A DNA stretch of 64,000 bases from an uncultured Microbacterium sp. (GCF_947488465.1 NZ_CANKZA010000002.1:62001-126000); one strand, 5' to 3'; numbered from the stretch's first letter, positions 33,971 through 43,019 are shown. Numbers and translations: made by a program. The notes: a model not told the origin generated them from the sequence alone.

Positions 33971-35561
33971 ACGGCCAGATCAGCGGCACGTAGAGCACTG
34001 CGACGGCGAGGAAGACGAGCATGAGGGGCAGCCCGAGCTTCCAATAGTCCCCGAACCGGTAGCCACCCGGCTGCAGGACCATGAGGTTCACCGGCGTGGC
34101 GATCGGGGTCATGAACGCGGCCGCACCGGCCACCGTGAGGGCCATCATGAACGGCTGCACGCTCACCTCCATCGCCTGCGAGATCGCGACGGCGATCGGG
34201 GTCACCACGAGCACCGTCGCGACGTTCGAGATGAACTGGCCGAGCACCATGGTGAGCACACCCAACACCAGCAACGCGAGATGCGGCGAGGTGCTGCCGA
34301 TGATGCCGAGCACGATGTCGGCGACGATCGCCGCCGCACCGGTGGAGATGAAGGCCGCCGACAGCGGGACCATCCCGGCGATGAGGATCACGGTCGTCCA
34401 CGAGATCGAGCGGTAGGTCTGCGGAATCGTCAACACGCGGGTGAGGACGATCGCGCCGGCCGCGAGGAGGCCGGCGACCACCGGAGGGACGATCCCGGTG
34501 GCCAAGAGCACCACCATGACCGCAAGGATCACCAGCGCCCGCCGCGCGCCGCGCCCGAGCGGAACGGTGCGCTGCAGGGCATGCGGCGGGGTCACCGCGA
34601 TGACATCCGGCGATTGGGTGTAGCGGGTGAGAGCGGCCCACGGCCCTTGGACGAGCACGGCATCTCCCGCCTGCAACTCCAGTGAGCCGGCGACACCGGT
34701 GCCGCGTGACGCGTTGGGCCCGTCATCTTCCCCTCGGCGGACGGCGAGGATGACGAGATTCTCGGACCGCGTGGTCATTCCGGCGCAGGCGACCCGTCCG
34801 ATGAGAGAAGATCGCGGAGCGACGAGGACTTCCGCCACCCCCTCCCGCACATTGAAGAGCACACCGGTGTCCAGATCCACGTCGTAGCTCTGTCGCAGAA
34901 CCTCCGCGTGCTCGCTCGGATCGGGCACGCCGTCGCCGAGGTCTTCCGCGACCCGGTCGGGCAGGAGCCGGTTGCCGGCGAGCGTGACGATGAACACCGT
35001 CAGCAGCACGAGCGGGATGCCCACGAGCGCGAACTCGAAGAACCCGAACTCCCGGCCGCCGGCCGCGGCGGCGGCTTCGGAGACGACGATGTTGACGGGG
35101 GTTCCGGTGAGGGTCAGCAGCGACCCGGCGCTCGCGGCGAAAGCGAGCGGGATCAGCATCTTCGACGGCACGATCCCCGCTCGCACCGCGACGACCACGA
35201 CGACCGGAAGCAGCGCCGCGACCGCGCCGTTGATCGAGATGAAGGCGGCGATCACGGCGGCCATGAACCCGATGATCATCGTGAGCCGCGAGCGGCCGCG
35301 CCCGGCCCGGGTGATCACCTGATGGCCGATCCAGGCGGTGACGCCGGTGGCATCCAAGGCTTCACTCACGACGAACAGCGAGGCGATGAACAACACGGTC
35401 GGGTCGCCGAAGCCGGCCAGCGCGGCGGGAAGGGTCAGAACTCCGGTCGCCCAGAGCGCCAGCGCGACACCGATCGACACGACAGCGAGGGGGATCTTCC
35501 CGCTGACGAAACCGACGATCGCGAGCGCCAGGATCAGGAAGGTCCAGGATGCCGGTTCCAT
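33963..35561 (-). CDS. SLC13/DASS-family permease with RCK_C-like domains
   Basis: This 532-residue membrane protein has two blocks of helices separated by a cytoplasmic insert of roughly 200 residues. The insert contains TrkA_C/RCK_C-like repeats (VREGVAEVLVAPRSSLIGRV and DAVLVQGPWAAL). TGTPVNIVVSEAAAA and the mirrored ATPVNLMVLQPGGYRF are the signature loops of the divalent-anion transporter family. Substrates of such hybrids include sulfate and dicarboxylates; which one applies here is unknown. ATG at 35561 lies 6 nt after TAGGGT, suggesting a leaderless mRNA. Confidence 0.9.
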   Translation of the reverse strand: MEPASWTFLILALAIVGFVSGKIPLAVVSIGVALALWATGVLTLPAALAGFGDPTVLFIASLFVVSEALDATGVTAWIGHQVITRAGRGRSRLTMIIGFMAAVIAAFISINGAVAALLPVVVVVAVRAGIVPSKMLIPLAFAASAGSLLTLTGTPVNIVVSEAAAAAGGREFGFFEFALVGIPLVLLTVFIVTLAGNRLLPDRVAEDLGDGVPDPSEHAEVLRQSYDVDLDTGVLFNVREGVAEVLVAPRSSLIGRVACAGMTTRSENLVILAVRRGEDDGPNASRGTGVAGSLELQAGDAVLVQGPWAALTRYTQSPDVIAVTPPHALQRTVPLGRGARRALVILAVMVVLLATGIVPPVVAGLLAAGAIVLTRVLTIPQTYRSISWTTVILIAGMVPLSAAFISTGAAAIVADIVLGIIGSTSPHLALLVLGVLTMVLGQFISNVATVLVVTPIAVAISQAMEVSVQPFMMALTVAGAAAFMTPIATPVNLMVLQPGGYRFGDYWKLGLPLMLVFLAVAVLYVPLIWPFR

Positions 35562-35585
35562 GGCTTCACCCTAGCCACCCCGGAC

Positions 35586-36515
35586 TCAGACGAAGCGGAT
35601 GCTCTGTTGCAGTCGGGTACGCACATCGAACAGTTCGTTGCCGCCGATGTCGCGGGCGCCGGAGAGTCCCCGCCGCAGCACGGTCGATAGGGCCGACCGC
35701 CCGACGACGGCGACGGGAAGGCCCCGCACCTTGCCGAGCTCCTCGATCGCGAGCACCACATCGTCGTCGGGCAGCACGACGATGACCCCGCCGAACGTCA
35801 CCCGGGCCGCGCGCGCGAGGGTGCGGGCACGCGCGACGAGCTGCGCGACCGGTGCACCGACGACGTCGTCACCGATCAGCTCACCCCGGCGCGTGCGTAC
35901 CGGCCCACCGAAATCCTCCGACAGGACGGCGTACAGGCCGCTCGGGCCGAGGACGACATGGTCGAGCTTCGCGTTCGGATCGTGCGCGTCGGCGGCCACA
36001 TCGTGCCAGACGGTGAAGCCCATCCCGAGGTCACCGACGATCCGCGCGGTGGCCTCTTCGGCGAGGGCGTCGGCCAGCATCCGTCGCAGTTCGCGCGGGG
36101 CGGTGCGCACGAGGACAGGATCGTAGGGATCGTCGAGGGCCACTCCACGGCCGACCCATTCGCGCATGAGCGTGAGGTACCGCTCGCGCCTCCAGCCGCC
36201 GGGCTGACCGAACGACCGGGCGCGCGGCCGCGTGTCGACCGGGCGCCCCGGCGGGCGCCACATCGCCGACTCCGGCGCGAATGACACCTGTTCGGCGGCG
36301 AATCCGTGTCCTCGGTCATAGATAGCGCGGGCCTCGGCCGTTCCCACGAGGTCCCACGCACGCTGCACCTGGACGAACAGGGCGGCGTCTCCCCCGGTGT
36401 CGGGATGCGTCTGCCGCAGGCGCAGTCGATAGGCACGCCGGAGATCATCCTCCGTGGCGTCGGGCGCCACCGCGAGTACCTCGTACGCCGAGGCGGAGAG
36501 CGGACTGTCGAACAT
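35586..36515 (-). CDS. J-domain protein fused to a NERD-like domain
   Basis: ATG at 36515 overlaps the HIBCH stop (TGATG) and gives 309 residues. Residues 8-65 are a J domain with the HPD motif in RQTHPDTGG, so it should stimulate a DnaK-type ATPase. From about residue 160 the protein resembles a nuclease-related (NERD) domain: IVGDLGMGFTVWHDV, then AKLDHVVLGPSGLYAV. The usual catalytic D-x-E-x-K triad is not obvious, so nuclease activity is doubtful. No membrane segment is seen. The pairing of a chaperone-recruiting domain with a NERD-like fold is unusual. Confidence 0.75.
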   Translation of the reverse strand: MFDSPLSASAYEVLAVAPDATEDDLRRAYRLRLRQTHPDTGGDAALFVQVQRAWDLVGTAEARAIYDRGHGFAAEQVSFAPESAMWRPPGRPVDTRPRARSFGQPGGWRRERYLTLMREWVGRGVALDDPYDPVLVRTAPRELRRMLADALAEEATARIVGDLGMGFTVWHDVAADAHDPNAKLDHVVLGPSGLYAVLSEDFGGPVRTRRGELIGDDVVGAPVAQLVARARTLARAARVTFGGVIVVLPDDDVVLAIEELGKVRGLPVAVVGRSALSTVLRRGLSGARDIGGNELFDVRTRLQQSIRFV

Positions 36516-37591
36516 CAGGACCAGAGTGCCGTTTCCGGCTCGAACGCCAGCGCCTGTGCCCCGAGGTGCGCGGGCACCTCCGCGAGGGTCGCCGGCTGCC
36601 AGCGGGGCGAGCGGTCTTTGTCGACGAGCTGAGCGCGAATCCCCTCGGGCAGATCCGGCTGTGTCCGAGCGAACCACAGCACGAGCCTGTACTCCTGCTC
36701 GAGCGCGGCGCGCAGGCTCGGGAGCTCCCGGGCCGCGCGCACAGCCTCCAACGTCACGGTCAACGCCGTCGGCGACAGACCCGCCAGCAACTCTGCCGCG
36801 GCGACCGCGGCGGGCTCGGGCCGCGCGCGCAGTCGCTCGAGGATCTCCGGTACGGTGTCGGCCGAGAACGCGGCGTCGATCCACGGGCGCGCCGCTTCGA
36901 GAGCGGATGCCGGCGCCGTCTCGTCGAAGAGCAGGACAAGTTCGGTGGGCGTTTCGGGGTCGGCGCGGGTGACGAACGCATCGCGGAGATCATCGAGGTG
37001 CTCAGATCGCACGAGGTGATCGGCGAAGCCGGCGTAGATCGCGTCCGCGGCATCCATTGTGCCGCCGGTCAAGGCCAGGTACTCGCCCACCCGGCCAGGG
37101 GCTCGGCCGAGCAACCAGCTGCCCCCCACATCCGGAGTGAAACCGATGCGGGTCTCGGGCATCGCGAGTGTCGAGCGCTCGGTGACAACGCGCACGGCCG
37201 CGTGGCCGGCAAGGCCCACACCCCCGCCCATCGTGATGCCGTCCGCGTACACGACGATCGGCTTCGGGTACTCCGCGATGCGTGCGTTCAGCGCATACTC
37301 CGCCCGGAAGAAACCGCCGGTCAGATCGGCGTCGCCGGAGACGATCTGTGCGTACAGCCCGCGAACATCGCCGCCGGCACAGAGACCGCGCTCCCCGGCA
37401 CCGTCCAGGAGCACGAGTGCGATGTCGACATCGTTCTCCCACGCATCCAGGGCTGCGGCGATCGCGTCGATCATCCCGAGGTCGAGCGCGTTGATCGCGC
37501 GGGGCCGATCGAGCGTGATGCGTCCGACGCTCCCCTCGCGGCGGAGGCGCACGTTCGACGGGGCGTCGGGGATGGATGCCGGTTCACTCAC
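36515..37591 (-). CDS. 3-hydroxyisobutyryl-CoA hydrolase-like enzyme
   Basis: This is a 358-residue crotonase-superfamily member. Its length and motifs point to HIBCH of valine catabolism: RGLCAGGDVRGLYAQ, GITMGGGVGLAGHA, and MPETRIGFTPDVGGSWLL with the catalytic glutamate and aspartate. A C-terminal helical extension is also present. It hydrolyses 3-hydroxyisobutyryl-CoA to the free acid, although related enoyl-CoA hydratases share the fold. GTG at 37591 follows TAACGT by 7 nt. It is translationally linked to the J-domain gene downstream, a link with no obvious metabolic logic. Confidence 0.88.
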   Translation of the reverse strand: MSEPASIPDAPSNVRLRREGSVGRITLDRPRAINALDLGMIDAIAAALDAWENDVDIALVLLDGAGERGLCAGGDVRGLYAQIVSGDADLTGGFFRAEYALNARIAEYPKPIVVYADGITMGGGVGLAGHAAVRVVTERSTLAMPETRIGFTPDVGGSWLLGRAPGRVGEYLALTGGTMDAADAIYAGFADHLVRSEHLDDLRDAFVTRADPETPTELVLLFDETAPASALEAARPWIDAAFSADTVPEILERLRARPEPAAVAAAELLAGLSPTALTVTLEAVRAARELPSLRAALEQEYRLVLWFARTQPDLPEGIRAQLVDKDRSPRWQPATLAEVPAHLGAQALAFEPETALWS

Positions 37592-37628
37592 TCCCGCAAC
37601 GTTACCCGCGCCCCAGCGGCGCGGGGCG

Positions 37629-38081
37629 TCAGGCGAGCGCAGGACGCGGGTGCGGCGCGGGGGCGTGCTTTCCGCCGATCACCGGAAGCGAGGACGTCAC
37701 GATCTCGGTGACCTCCTGCGGCTTGTCATCGGTCTCGAGGCGCAGCGCCTGCACGAGAGCCAGCCCGTTGCGGGTCGTGAGCACGATGCGTTCGAACTCC
37801 GGGTCGCCGTCGAGGTCGATGACGACGGCGGGATGCCGGCGGCGCACGATGACGAAATCGGACCCGCCGGCGGACTTCCAGGTGCCCATCGCGAGCACGC
37901 CGCGAACGAAGGTCCCCGGGCTCGGCACGCCGCGGAGCCAGGTCCACGCGTCGTCGACGAGTTGGACCTTCGCGATGTGGCTGCGGTCGATCCGCAGATC
38001 GTCTTTGCGCCTCGACAGCGCACGCTCGGCAGTGGAAAGCACCACATCGAGCTGCGTCGAGTCCAGCAGCAGGGTCACCAT
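37629..38081 (-). CDS. Hypothetical protein with PH-like fold
   Basis: The 150-residue product is predicted to be mostly beta strands with one amphipathic start (LLLDSTQLDVVLSTAERALSRR). The segment SHIAKVQLVDDAWTWLRG and later FVIVRRRHPAVVIDLDGDP recall bacterial PH-domain proteins found in Actinobacteria. No catalytic motif or signal is visible. It is a single gene between HIBCH and hemD on the same strand. ATG at 38081 follows CAGACT by 6 nt. Its function is unknown. Confidence 0.65.
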   Translation of the reverse strand: MVTLLLDSTQLDVVLSTAERALSRRKDDLRIDRSHIAKVQLVDDAWTWLRGVPSPGTFVRGVLAMGTWKSAGGSDFVIVRRRHPAVVIDLDGDPEFERIVLTTRNGLALVQALRLETDDKPQEVTEIVTSSLPVIGGKHAPAPHPRPALA

Positions 38082-38140
38082 GGGATCAGTCTGCCAGCGT
38101 CGCGCGCGTCGGACACACCCTCCGCGGCAACAATCCGGTC

Positions 38141-38944
38141 TCAGACGGCGTACTCGTCCGTCGCGTGCGGAAGGGGGAATGTCGAGACCGCCGCGATGAG
38201 CCCGTCGACCGTCTGTTCCCGCGCCACCGCGGACACCCCGAGACCGGCACGGCGGGCGTCCTTGGCCGTGCGGGGGCCGATCGCGGCGACGATCGTGCTG
38301 TCGGGAATATGCGGAAACTGCAACCGGACTTGCTCGGCGACCGAGCCGCTGGTCACGAGGATCGCATTGATGCGCCCATTGGCGACATCGTGCGCGATGC
38401 GCTCGGTCACGGGCACGCCGACCGTCCGGTAGGCAACGACGCTGCGCACGTCGTGTCCGGCCTGGGAGAGTTCGCGCGTCAGCACCGGCTTCGCAATCTC
38501 GCTCCGGAGAGTCAGGATGCGGCGCGGCGCGGGCTCGAGGGCGATCAACTGCGCGGCCATGCCGGCGGCGGAGTTGTCGTCGTCGGGGACCAGGTCGACG
38601 CGGTAGCCGACCGCCGACAGCGCCGTGGCCGTGGTCTCGCCGACCGCCGCGACCCGCGTCGAGGCGGGAATGACGGCGCGGTAGGCGTACAGCACATCGA
38701 CGGTCGTCGCGCTCGTGAGGGTAACCCAGTCGAACGCGCCGGCCGCGAGATCTGCGAGCGCGGCTTCGAGAGTTTCCTGATCGGTCGAGGGAGCGAAGTT
38801 GATGAGCGGCGCGATGACCGGAGTCGCTCCCTGACCGCGCAGCGTCGCGGCAACCGAGTCGCCCCAGGGGCCACCGCGAGGCACGAGCACGCGCCAGCCC
38901 TTGAGGGGCTTTGCGGCCGCTGTGGCCCGCTCGTCAGAATTCAT
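38141..38944 (-). CDS. hemD: Uroporphyrinogen-III synthase
   Basis: The 267-residue protein shows the two-domain HemD layout. GWRVLVPRGGPWGDSVAATLRGQGA opens domain 1. FDWVTLTSATTVDVL, RVAAVGETTATAL, and RILTLRSEIAKPVLTRELSQAGHDV follow. The C-terminal half ends with ILVTSGSVAEQV and VAAIGPRTAKDARRAGL. Sequence identity within the family is low, so the call rests on this pattern. It cyclises hydroxymethylbilane for heme and related tetrapyrroles. A HemY-like gene lies 1.3 kb upstream on the same strand, separated by three envelope genes. Confidence 0.85.
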   Translation of the reverse strand: MNSDERATAAAKPLKGWRVLVPRGGPWGDSVAATLRGQGATPVIAPLINFAPSTDQETLEAALADLAAGAFDWVTLTSATTVDVLYAYRAVIPASTRVAAVGETTATALSAVGYRVDLVPDDDNSAAGMAAQLIALEPAPRRILTLRSEIAKPVLTRELSQAGHDVRSVVAYRTVGVPVTERIAHDVANGRINAILVTSGSVAEQVRLQFPHIPDSTIVAAIGPRTAKDARRAGLGVSAVAREQTVDGLIAAVSTFPLPHATDEYAV

Positions 38945-39113
38945 GCTCGACTCTCGTGGTGCTCAGGTCGGAACACACGCCGGTTTGCGCGTCCGACCGT
39001 GTCGGTTCCGGATGCTGTGCATCGGGTCGGCACAGCCAGCAGAGTGCGCACCGTTGCCACTGCCTCGCACACGAGCATACCCGCGCGGCGCTGGCCACGC
39101 GTCGGCGAGGAGG

Positions 39114-39386
39114 TCAGCGCGTGTACAGACGGACGATTCCCCAGACGATGAAGCCGACGGCAGCGGCGACACCGGCGACGGCTGCCGTGGCGGCCTGAGG
39201 ATTCTGGTTCGTGAAGCGACGCGCCTCGGTCACCCGGCGATCGGTGGCGATGGCGACGCGCTTGGGAACATTGGCCTTCACCTCGATCGCCGCGAGCGTG
39301 GCTTTCAGCTCGGCGCGCGCACGCTCGACGGGGTCGGTGATCCCCAGGGCCACCGCGGTCCGCGGAATGGACATCTCAGAACTCAT
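39114..39386 (-). CDS. DUF3618-like small membrane protein
   Basis: This is a 90-residue protein with a soluble helical start (DPVERARAELKATLAAIEVKAN) and a single C-terminal membrane segment, about residues 66-87 (AATAAVAGVAAAVGFIVWGIV). The pattern fits small actinobacterial DUF3618 proteins, which accompany holin-like and YtxH-like proteins. Its start overlaps the end of the upstream holin-family gene by 11 bp, so the three genes 39114-40169 form an operon. A role in envelope stress is inferred only from this association. Confidence 0.75.
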   Translation of the reverse strand: MSSEMSIPRTAVALGITDPVERARAELKATLAAIEVKANVPKRVAIATDRRVTEARRFTNQNPQAATAAVAGVAAAVGFIVWGIVRLYTR

Positions 39387-39786
39387 CGGCCACTTCCTTC
39401 ACAATGCGTGCGTCGACCTTCACTGCTTGCGCGGGATTCTGCGTGCGGGACAGCTTCTTGATGCGCATCAACCCCATCAGGGCGAACACGGCGGCACCCA
39501 GGAGCGCCACGATCACGACGATCAGGCTCGCGAGCCACGCCGGCATCCAGGAGGAAAGCCCGATGATGGCGAACGCGGCGAGAGCGGGCAACGACCAGAA
39601 CAGAAAGAACAGCGCAACGAGAAACCAGACGCCCCCCATCCCGACGTCCTTGCCGGCGTTCTTGGCCCACGCCTTCGCGGAGTCGACCTCGGCCACCACG
39701 AGATTGCGCACCAGCTCGGGCACCTCACCGATGAGGGTGAGCAGGCTCTGGTCCGTGCGATCACGGAAGCCGCGGGGCGTTGCCAT
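39376..39786 (-). CDS. Phage-holin-family (DUF1469-type) membrane protein
   Basis: The 136-residue protein has an amphipathic N-terminus (LLTLIGEVPELVRNLVVAEVDSAKAWAKNAGKDVG) and two hydrophobic segments around residues 55-75 and 83-105. This is the actinobacterial holin superfamily III pattern. Despite the family name these are chromosomal envelope proteins, and no other phage genes are near. Its ATG overlaps the preceding stop (TGATG) and its end overlaps the DUF3618-like gene, which indicates tight coupling. Confidence 0.82.
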   Translation of the reverse strand: MATPRGFRDRTDQSLLTLIGEVPELVRNLVVAEVDSAKAWAKNAGKDVGMGGVWFLVALFFLFWSLPALAAFAIIGLSSWMPAWLASLIVVIVALLGAAVFALMGLMRIKKLSRTQNPAQAVKVDARIVKEVADEF

Positions 39787-40169
39787 CAGCGATCCGCGGT
39801 CTTCTTGAGATCGCTGACCGCCTTGTCGGCCGCCTTCTTGACCTCGTCGGCGGTGACTTCCGCGCCTCGCGCGACATCGTCGGCCGAGGCCTTGCCCGCC
39901 TTGAGCGCACTGTCGAGCTTCTGCCCGGGCGTGCCGGAGCGCGTGGCCGCCTTGGTCACCTTCACGGCGCCGTCCCAGACGGCGCTCGGCAGGGCCAGCG
40001 CGGCGGTCTTGCCGAGATCCTTGGCCTTGGACACCTGCTTCTGCACGGGATCGGTGTTCCAGACCTTCAGAAAATTGGACGTGATCTGGTCGTAACGCTC
40101 ACGTCCGGCGCGCGACCCGAGCACATAGCCCGCGGCGAGCCCGACGACGATACCGATTTTGCCCCTCAT
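39786..40169 (-). CDS. YtxH-like protein
   Basis: The 127-residue protein begins with a glycine-rich membrane-like start (KIGIVVGLAAGYVLGSRAGRERYDQI), the YtxH signature. Alanine- and lysine-rich helices reminiscent of stress proteins follow. GAGGAGA before ATG at 40169 is a good ribosome site. It is the first gene of the three-gene envelope operon. Its molecular role is unknown. Confidence 0.8.
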   Translation of the reverse strand: MRGKIGIVVGLAAGYVLGSRAGRERYDQITSNFLKVWNTDPVQKQVSKAKDLGKTAALALPSAVWDGAVKVTKAATRSGTPGQKLDSALKAGKASADDVARGAEVTADEVKKAADKAVSDLKKTADR

Positions 40170-40258
40170 GGGGTCTCCTCACGCTGGTGTCGGTGTGGTG
40201 ATGGGTCTTCAGCGTAACGCTGTATGCCGATTCGGGCATCCTCTTGCGCCGGGCCCGG

Positions 40259-41638
40259 TTACGGTGTACCGAGGTCCGGCTCCCGGCCCCAGAGCAAACC
40301 GTGTCGCACGCGCTCGGCGGTGCGCACCGCGTCTCCGATCTCGTCGGCCACGTCCCCTCCGGCGAGCCACCCGCCGACGATGTCCAGGCCTTCGTGTGCG
40401 TCGATCATTGCCCGTGTCGCCTCCCGTCGCGCCGAGTCGGCGACCCGGCGCCCGGTCCCTGCCGCGACCCGACGAGACCGGGCGACACCCCTGACGCGGC
40501 TCGACGTGAGCGAGGCGCCGACGAGGTCGGTGACGGATGCCGCAGCCACCGCCGCGAGTGCGGCGTCGTCGCGCTCGGACGCAGCGAGCACGACCCGAAT
40601 AACCCGGCGCGCCGGCCCCACCTGGGGTGAACGGGCGGTCACGTCGGTCGCCGAGTACACCTCGGAGCCGCGGGGGAACACGAGGACATCCGGCCCGCCC
40701 TGGGCGACATCCGTCGCGTCGACCACGAGGGTGACGACGTCGACCTCGTCGACGGCAACGAGGGCTTCCACGTCGCCGAGGACGGGTTCGAGCAGTCGAC
40801 CCGCGTCTGCGGCGCCGGTGGCGATGATGACGGCATCCGCGTGGATGTCGGCGTCACCCGTCGTGACGCGCCACCCCTCATCCCGCGCGGTGATCCCCGT
40901 CGCCTCCCGCCCGGTGTGAACCTCGACGCTGAGGTCTCGCAGGTGGGTGTCGAGCGCCGCGACGAGCGAAGCGAAGCCGGAGCGAAGCGCCCGCCGCGCG
41001 GGCTCGGGATGTGCCTGAAGCTGCGAGACGGCACCCGTCAGTGACCCCGTCCGCGTGAGCGCCGTGCTGATGCCCGGGAGGACGGCATCGGCATCCAGAT
41101 CATCCGGAGTGGTCTCCCAGCGTGCCGCGGCGAGCGGTGTGACGAGGCGATCGGCGACGCGCTCGCCCAGACGGGTGCGGACGAGCGCGCCGAGCCGCGG
41201 TTCGCGGCCGATCGTCAGCGGGGGGCGGAGCCGGTCGAGATAGGCCCGCCACGTGCCGGACCATCCGATGATGCGGCGCACCTCCGGCGCCCACGGGTTC
41301 ACCGGGATCCCGAGCAGCTCGTCTCCAGGCAGCGGTCCACCGCCGGCGAGCGCGATCCGGGCGTCGGGCACAGACACGGTGTCGCACCCGAGGAGGTGCA
41401 GCACGGCCTCGGCCTCCGGGTCACCCGGGGCGATGTCGATGTGTGCGGCGTCGAGGGTCAGGCCATCGATCTCGACCGGAGCTAGCGACCCACCCGAGCG
41501 GTCCGCGGCATCCAGCACGGTGACGGTCAGGCCCACCCGCGCACACTCCCACGCCGCGACGAGACCCGCGACGCCCGCACCGATCACGACGACACGGCGC
41601 TCGCGCACGTGCGTGACGACATCTTCAGAATCGGGCAT
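40259..41638 (-). CDS. hemY: HemY-like protoporphyrinogen/coproporphyrinogen oxidase
   Basis: ATG at 41638 gives 459 residues. RRVVVIGAGVAGLVAAWECARVG is the FAD dinucleotide-binding motif near residue 14, followed by LTVTVLDAADRSGG. The overall layout (FAD_binding plus amine-oxidase-like substrate domain, and C-terminal GLDIVGGWLAGGDVADEIGDAV) fits the HemY flavoprotein family. In Actinobacteria this enzyme oxidises coproporphyrinogen III in the coproporphyrin-dependent heme route. Other FAD amine oxidases share much of this pattern. Nearby hemD supports heme synthesis, although the genes are not contiguous. Confidence 0.75.
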   Translation of the reverse strand: MPDSEDVVTHVRERRVVVIGAGVAGLVAAWECARVGLTVTVLDAADRSGGSLAPVEIDGLTLDAAHIDIAPGDPEAEAVLHLLGCDTVSVPDARIALAGGGPLPGDELLGIPVNPWAPEVRRIIGWSGTWRAYLDRLRPPLTIGREPRLGALVRTRLGERVADRLVTPLAAARWETTPDDLDADAVLPGISTALTRTGSLTGAVSQLQAHPEPARRALRSGFASLVAALDTHLRDLSVEVHTGREATGITARDEGWRVTTGDADIHADAVIIATGAADAGRLLEPVLGDVEALVAVDEVDVVTLVVDATDVAQGGPDVLVFPRGSEVYSATDVTARSPQVGPARRVIRVVLAASERDDAALAAVAAASVTDLVGASLTSSRVRGVARSRRVAAGTGRRVADSARREATRAMIDAHEGLDIVGGWLAGGDVADEIGDAVRTAERVRHGLLWGREPDLGTP

Positions 41639-41701
41639 TCCGCCATCTTTCCATCCATGATCCGAAGAACCGGTGAGAGGAGCACCCAATACGCTGTCAC
41701 C

Positions 41702-41974
41702 ATGAGCACAGACGAGCTGAGCTTTCGGACGACGATCGGTGTCGAGGTCAAAGGCGCCGTGTGGAGCTGCGTGGAGATCCCCGGATCGGCGGAGTTCTTC
41801 GGCACGGGAAAGACCGTCAGAGTCGACGCCACGGTGGACGATGTCCGGCTGGAGAACGTCGGCGCGATGGTGACCGGAACCGGAGGGCACATGGTGTCTC
41901 TCAACGCCAAGGTCCGCACAGCCCTCGGAAAAGACATCGGTGACACCGTCGAGGTGACTGTCACGAAGCGGTAG
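41702..41974 (+). CDS. DUF1905-domain protein
   Basis: ATG at 41702, 6 nt after TACGCT, gives 90 residues. The sequence runs WSCVEIPGSAEFFGTGKTVRVDATVDD through SLNAKVRTALGKDIGDTVEVTVTKR. It is the small beta-barrel DUF1905 pattern, often paired elsewhere with a YdeI-like helical domain, which is absent here. No catalytic residues are recognised. It is followed 51 bp later by the glycosylase-like gene on the same strand and may share its transcript. Its function is unknown. Confidence 0.8.
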   Translation: MSTDELSFRTTIGVEVKGAVWSCVEIPGSAEFFGTGKTVRVDATVDDVRLENVGAMVTGTGGHMVSLNAKVRTALGKDIGDTVEVTVTKR

Positions 41975-42025
41975 TCGCGCAGTTGCCGCTCATCGGCCTG
42001 GTGATCCTCCTGCGAGACTGAATAC

Positions 42026-42595
42026 ATGAGCCTGCACATCACCGGCGATGCTGGCGCCGACGCCCTGTTGACCGAAAACCCCCTGGCGCTCCTTGTGGGC
42101 ATGCTGCTGGATCAGCAGATCGCGATGGAGGCGGCGTTCAGCGGACCGCTGAAGATCCAGCAGCGCACCGGGGCGATGGATGCCGCGACCCTCGCCGGCG
42201 CCGATCCGGATGCGTTCGTCGAGGTGTTCCGGCAGACTCCGGCCGTGCACCGGTACCCGGGATCGATGGCCGGGCGCGTGCAGGCACTCTGCCAAGCGCT
42301 CCTGGATGACTGGGATGGCGACGCCGCAGCCCTCTGGACCCGCGGCGCACCCGACGGGGCGACGGTCCTGAAGCGACTGAAGGCCCTACCCGGGTTCGGT
42401 GAGCAGAAGGCGAAGATCTTCCTCGCCCTGCTGGGCAAGCAGTACGGGTTCACCGGCGACGGGTGGCGCGAGGCGGCGGGCGCGTACGGCGACGAAGGCG
42501 CGTACCGCTCGGTCGCCGACATTGTCTCGCCCGAGTCGCTCACGCTCGTGCGCGAGCACAAGCGTGCGGCGAAAGCCGCCGCGAAAGGCGCCTGA
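42026..42595 (+). CDS. HhH-GPD-type base-excision repair protein
   Basis: This is a 189-residue helical protein. The helix-hairpin-helix is LKRLKALPGFGEQKAKIFLALLGKQYG near residue 113. The N-terminal LLTENPLALLVGMLLDQQIAMEAAF matches the start of the MutY/Nth-like fold, but no iron-sulfur cysteines are present. The catalytic Lys/Asp of classical glycosylases is not obvious, so the activity is uncertain. It probably acts on damaged bases in DNA. Its stop nearly touches the start of the DUF1801 gene, so the two are co-expressed. Confidence 0.8.
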   Translation: MSLHITGDAGADALLTENPLALLVGMLLDQQIAMEAAFSGPLKIQQRTGAMDAATLAGADPDAFVEVFRQTPAVHRYPGSMAGRVQALCQALLDDWDGDAAALWTRGAPDGATVLKRLKALPGFGEQKAKIFLALLGKQYGFTGDGWREAAGAYGDEGAYRSVADIVSPESLTLVREHKRAAKAAAKGA

Positions 42596-42596
42596 G

Positions 42597-43019
42597 ATGC
42601 AACCCACGGGTGGTTCCGTCGCCGCGTTCGTCGCTCAGGTCACTCCGGCGACGCGCCGGCGCGATGCCGACACGCTCATCGCGCTGATGCGCGAGGTCAC
42701 CGGTCGTGAACCGGAGCTGTGGGGCACCGTCATCGGCTTCGGCAGCTGTCATTACCGGTATCCGACCGGCAACGAAGGCGACATGCCGCTCCTCGCCTTC
42801 GCGCCACGGAAGGCCGCATCCACGATTTACCTCGACGATGCGGGTGCCCACACGGCCGCCCTCGCCGCGCTCGGGCCGCACACGACGAGCGTCGCCTGCC
42901 TGTATGTGAAGGATCTGACCCTGGTCGACCTCGAGGTGCTGCGCGGCATCCTGACCGCGTCGTACACCGCGACGACCTCCGGCGGCAACGCCTACGCGAC
43001 GATCACCGTCACCGCCTGA
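42597..43019 (+). CDS. DUF1801-domain protein
   Basis: ATG at 42597 follows the glycosylase-like stop by 1 bp and gives 140 residues. The pattern TRRRDADTLIALMREVTGREPELWG, then GFGSCHYRY and MPLLAFAPRKAASTIYL, is the DUF1801 fold related to the YdhG/iron-chaperone group. The conserved lysine of the last part (CLYVKDL) is present. No biochemical role is certain. It ends before the convergent glyS gene, with a hairpin-forming repeat (43044-43143) in between. Confidence 0.82.
   Translation: MQPTGGSVAAFVAQVTPATRRRDADTLIALMREVTGREPELWGTVIGFGSCHYRYPTGNEGDMPLLAFAPRKAASTIYLDDAGAHTAALAALGPHTTSVACLYVKDLTLVDLEVLRGILTASYTATTSGGNAYATITVTA

Noticed and set aside
39376-39786. Holin-family gene as evidence of a prophage
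   Set aside because: The actinobacterial holin superfamily III protein is a chromosomal envelope gene, in an operon with YtxH- and DUF3618-like genes. No phage structural, lysis or integrase genes are present.
42015-42025. AGACTGAATAC, a partial match to the inverted-repeat element core
   Set aside because: There is no partner arm within 150 bp. It lies directly before the start codon of the glycosylase-like gene, where it could be part of the promoter.
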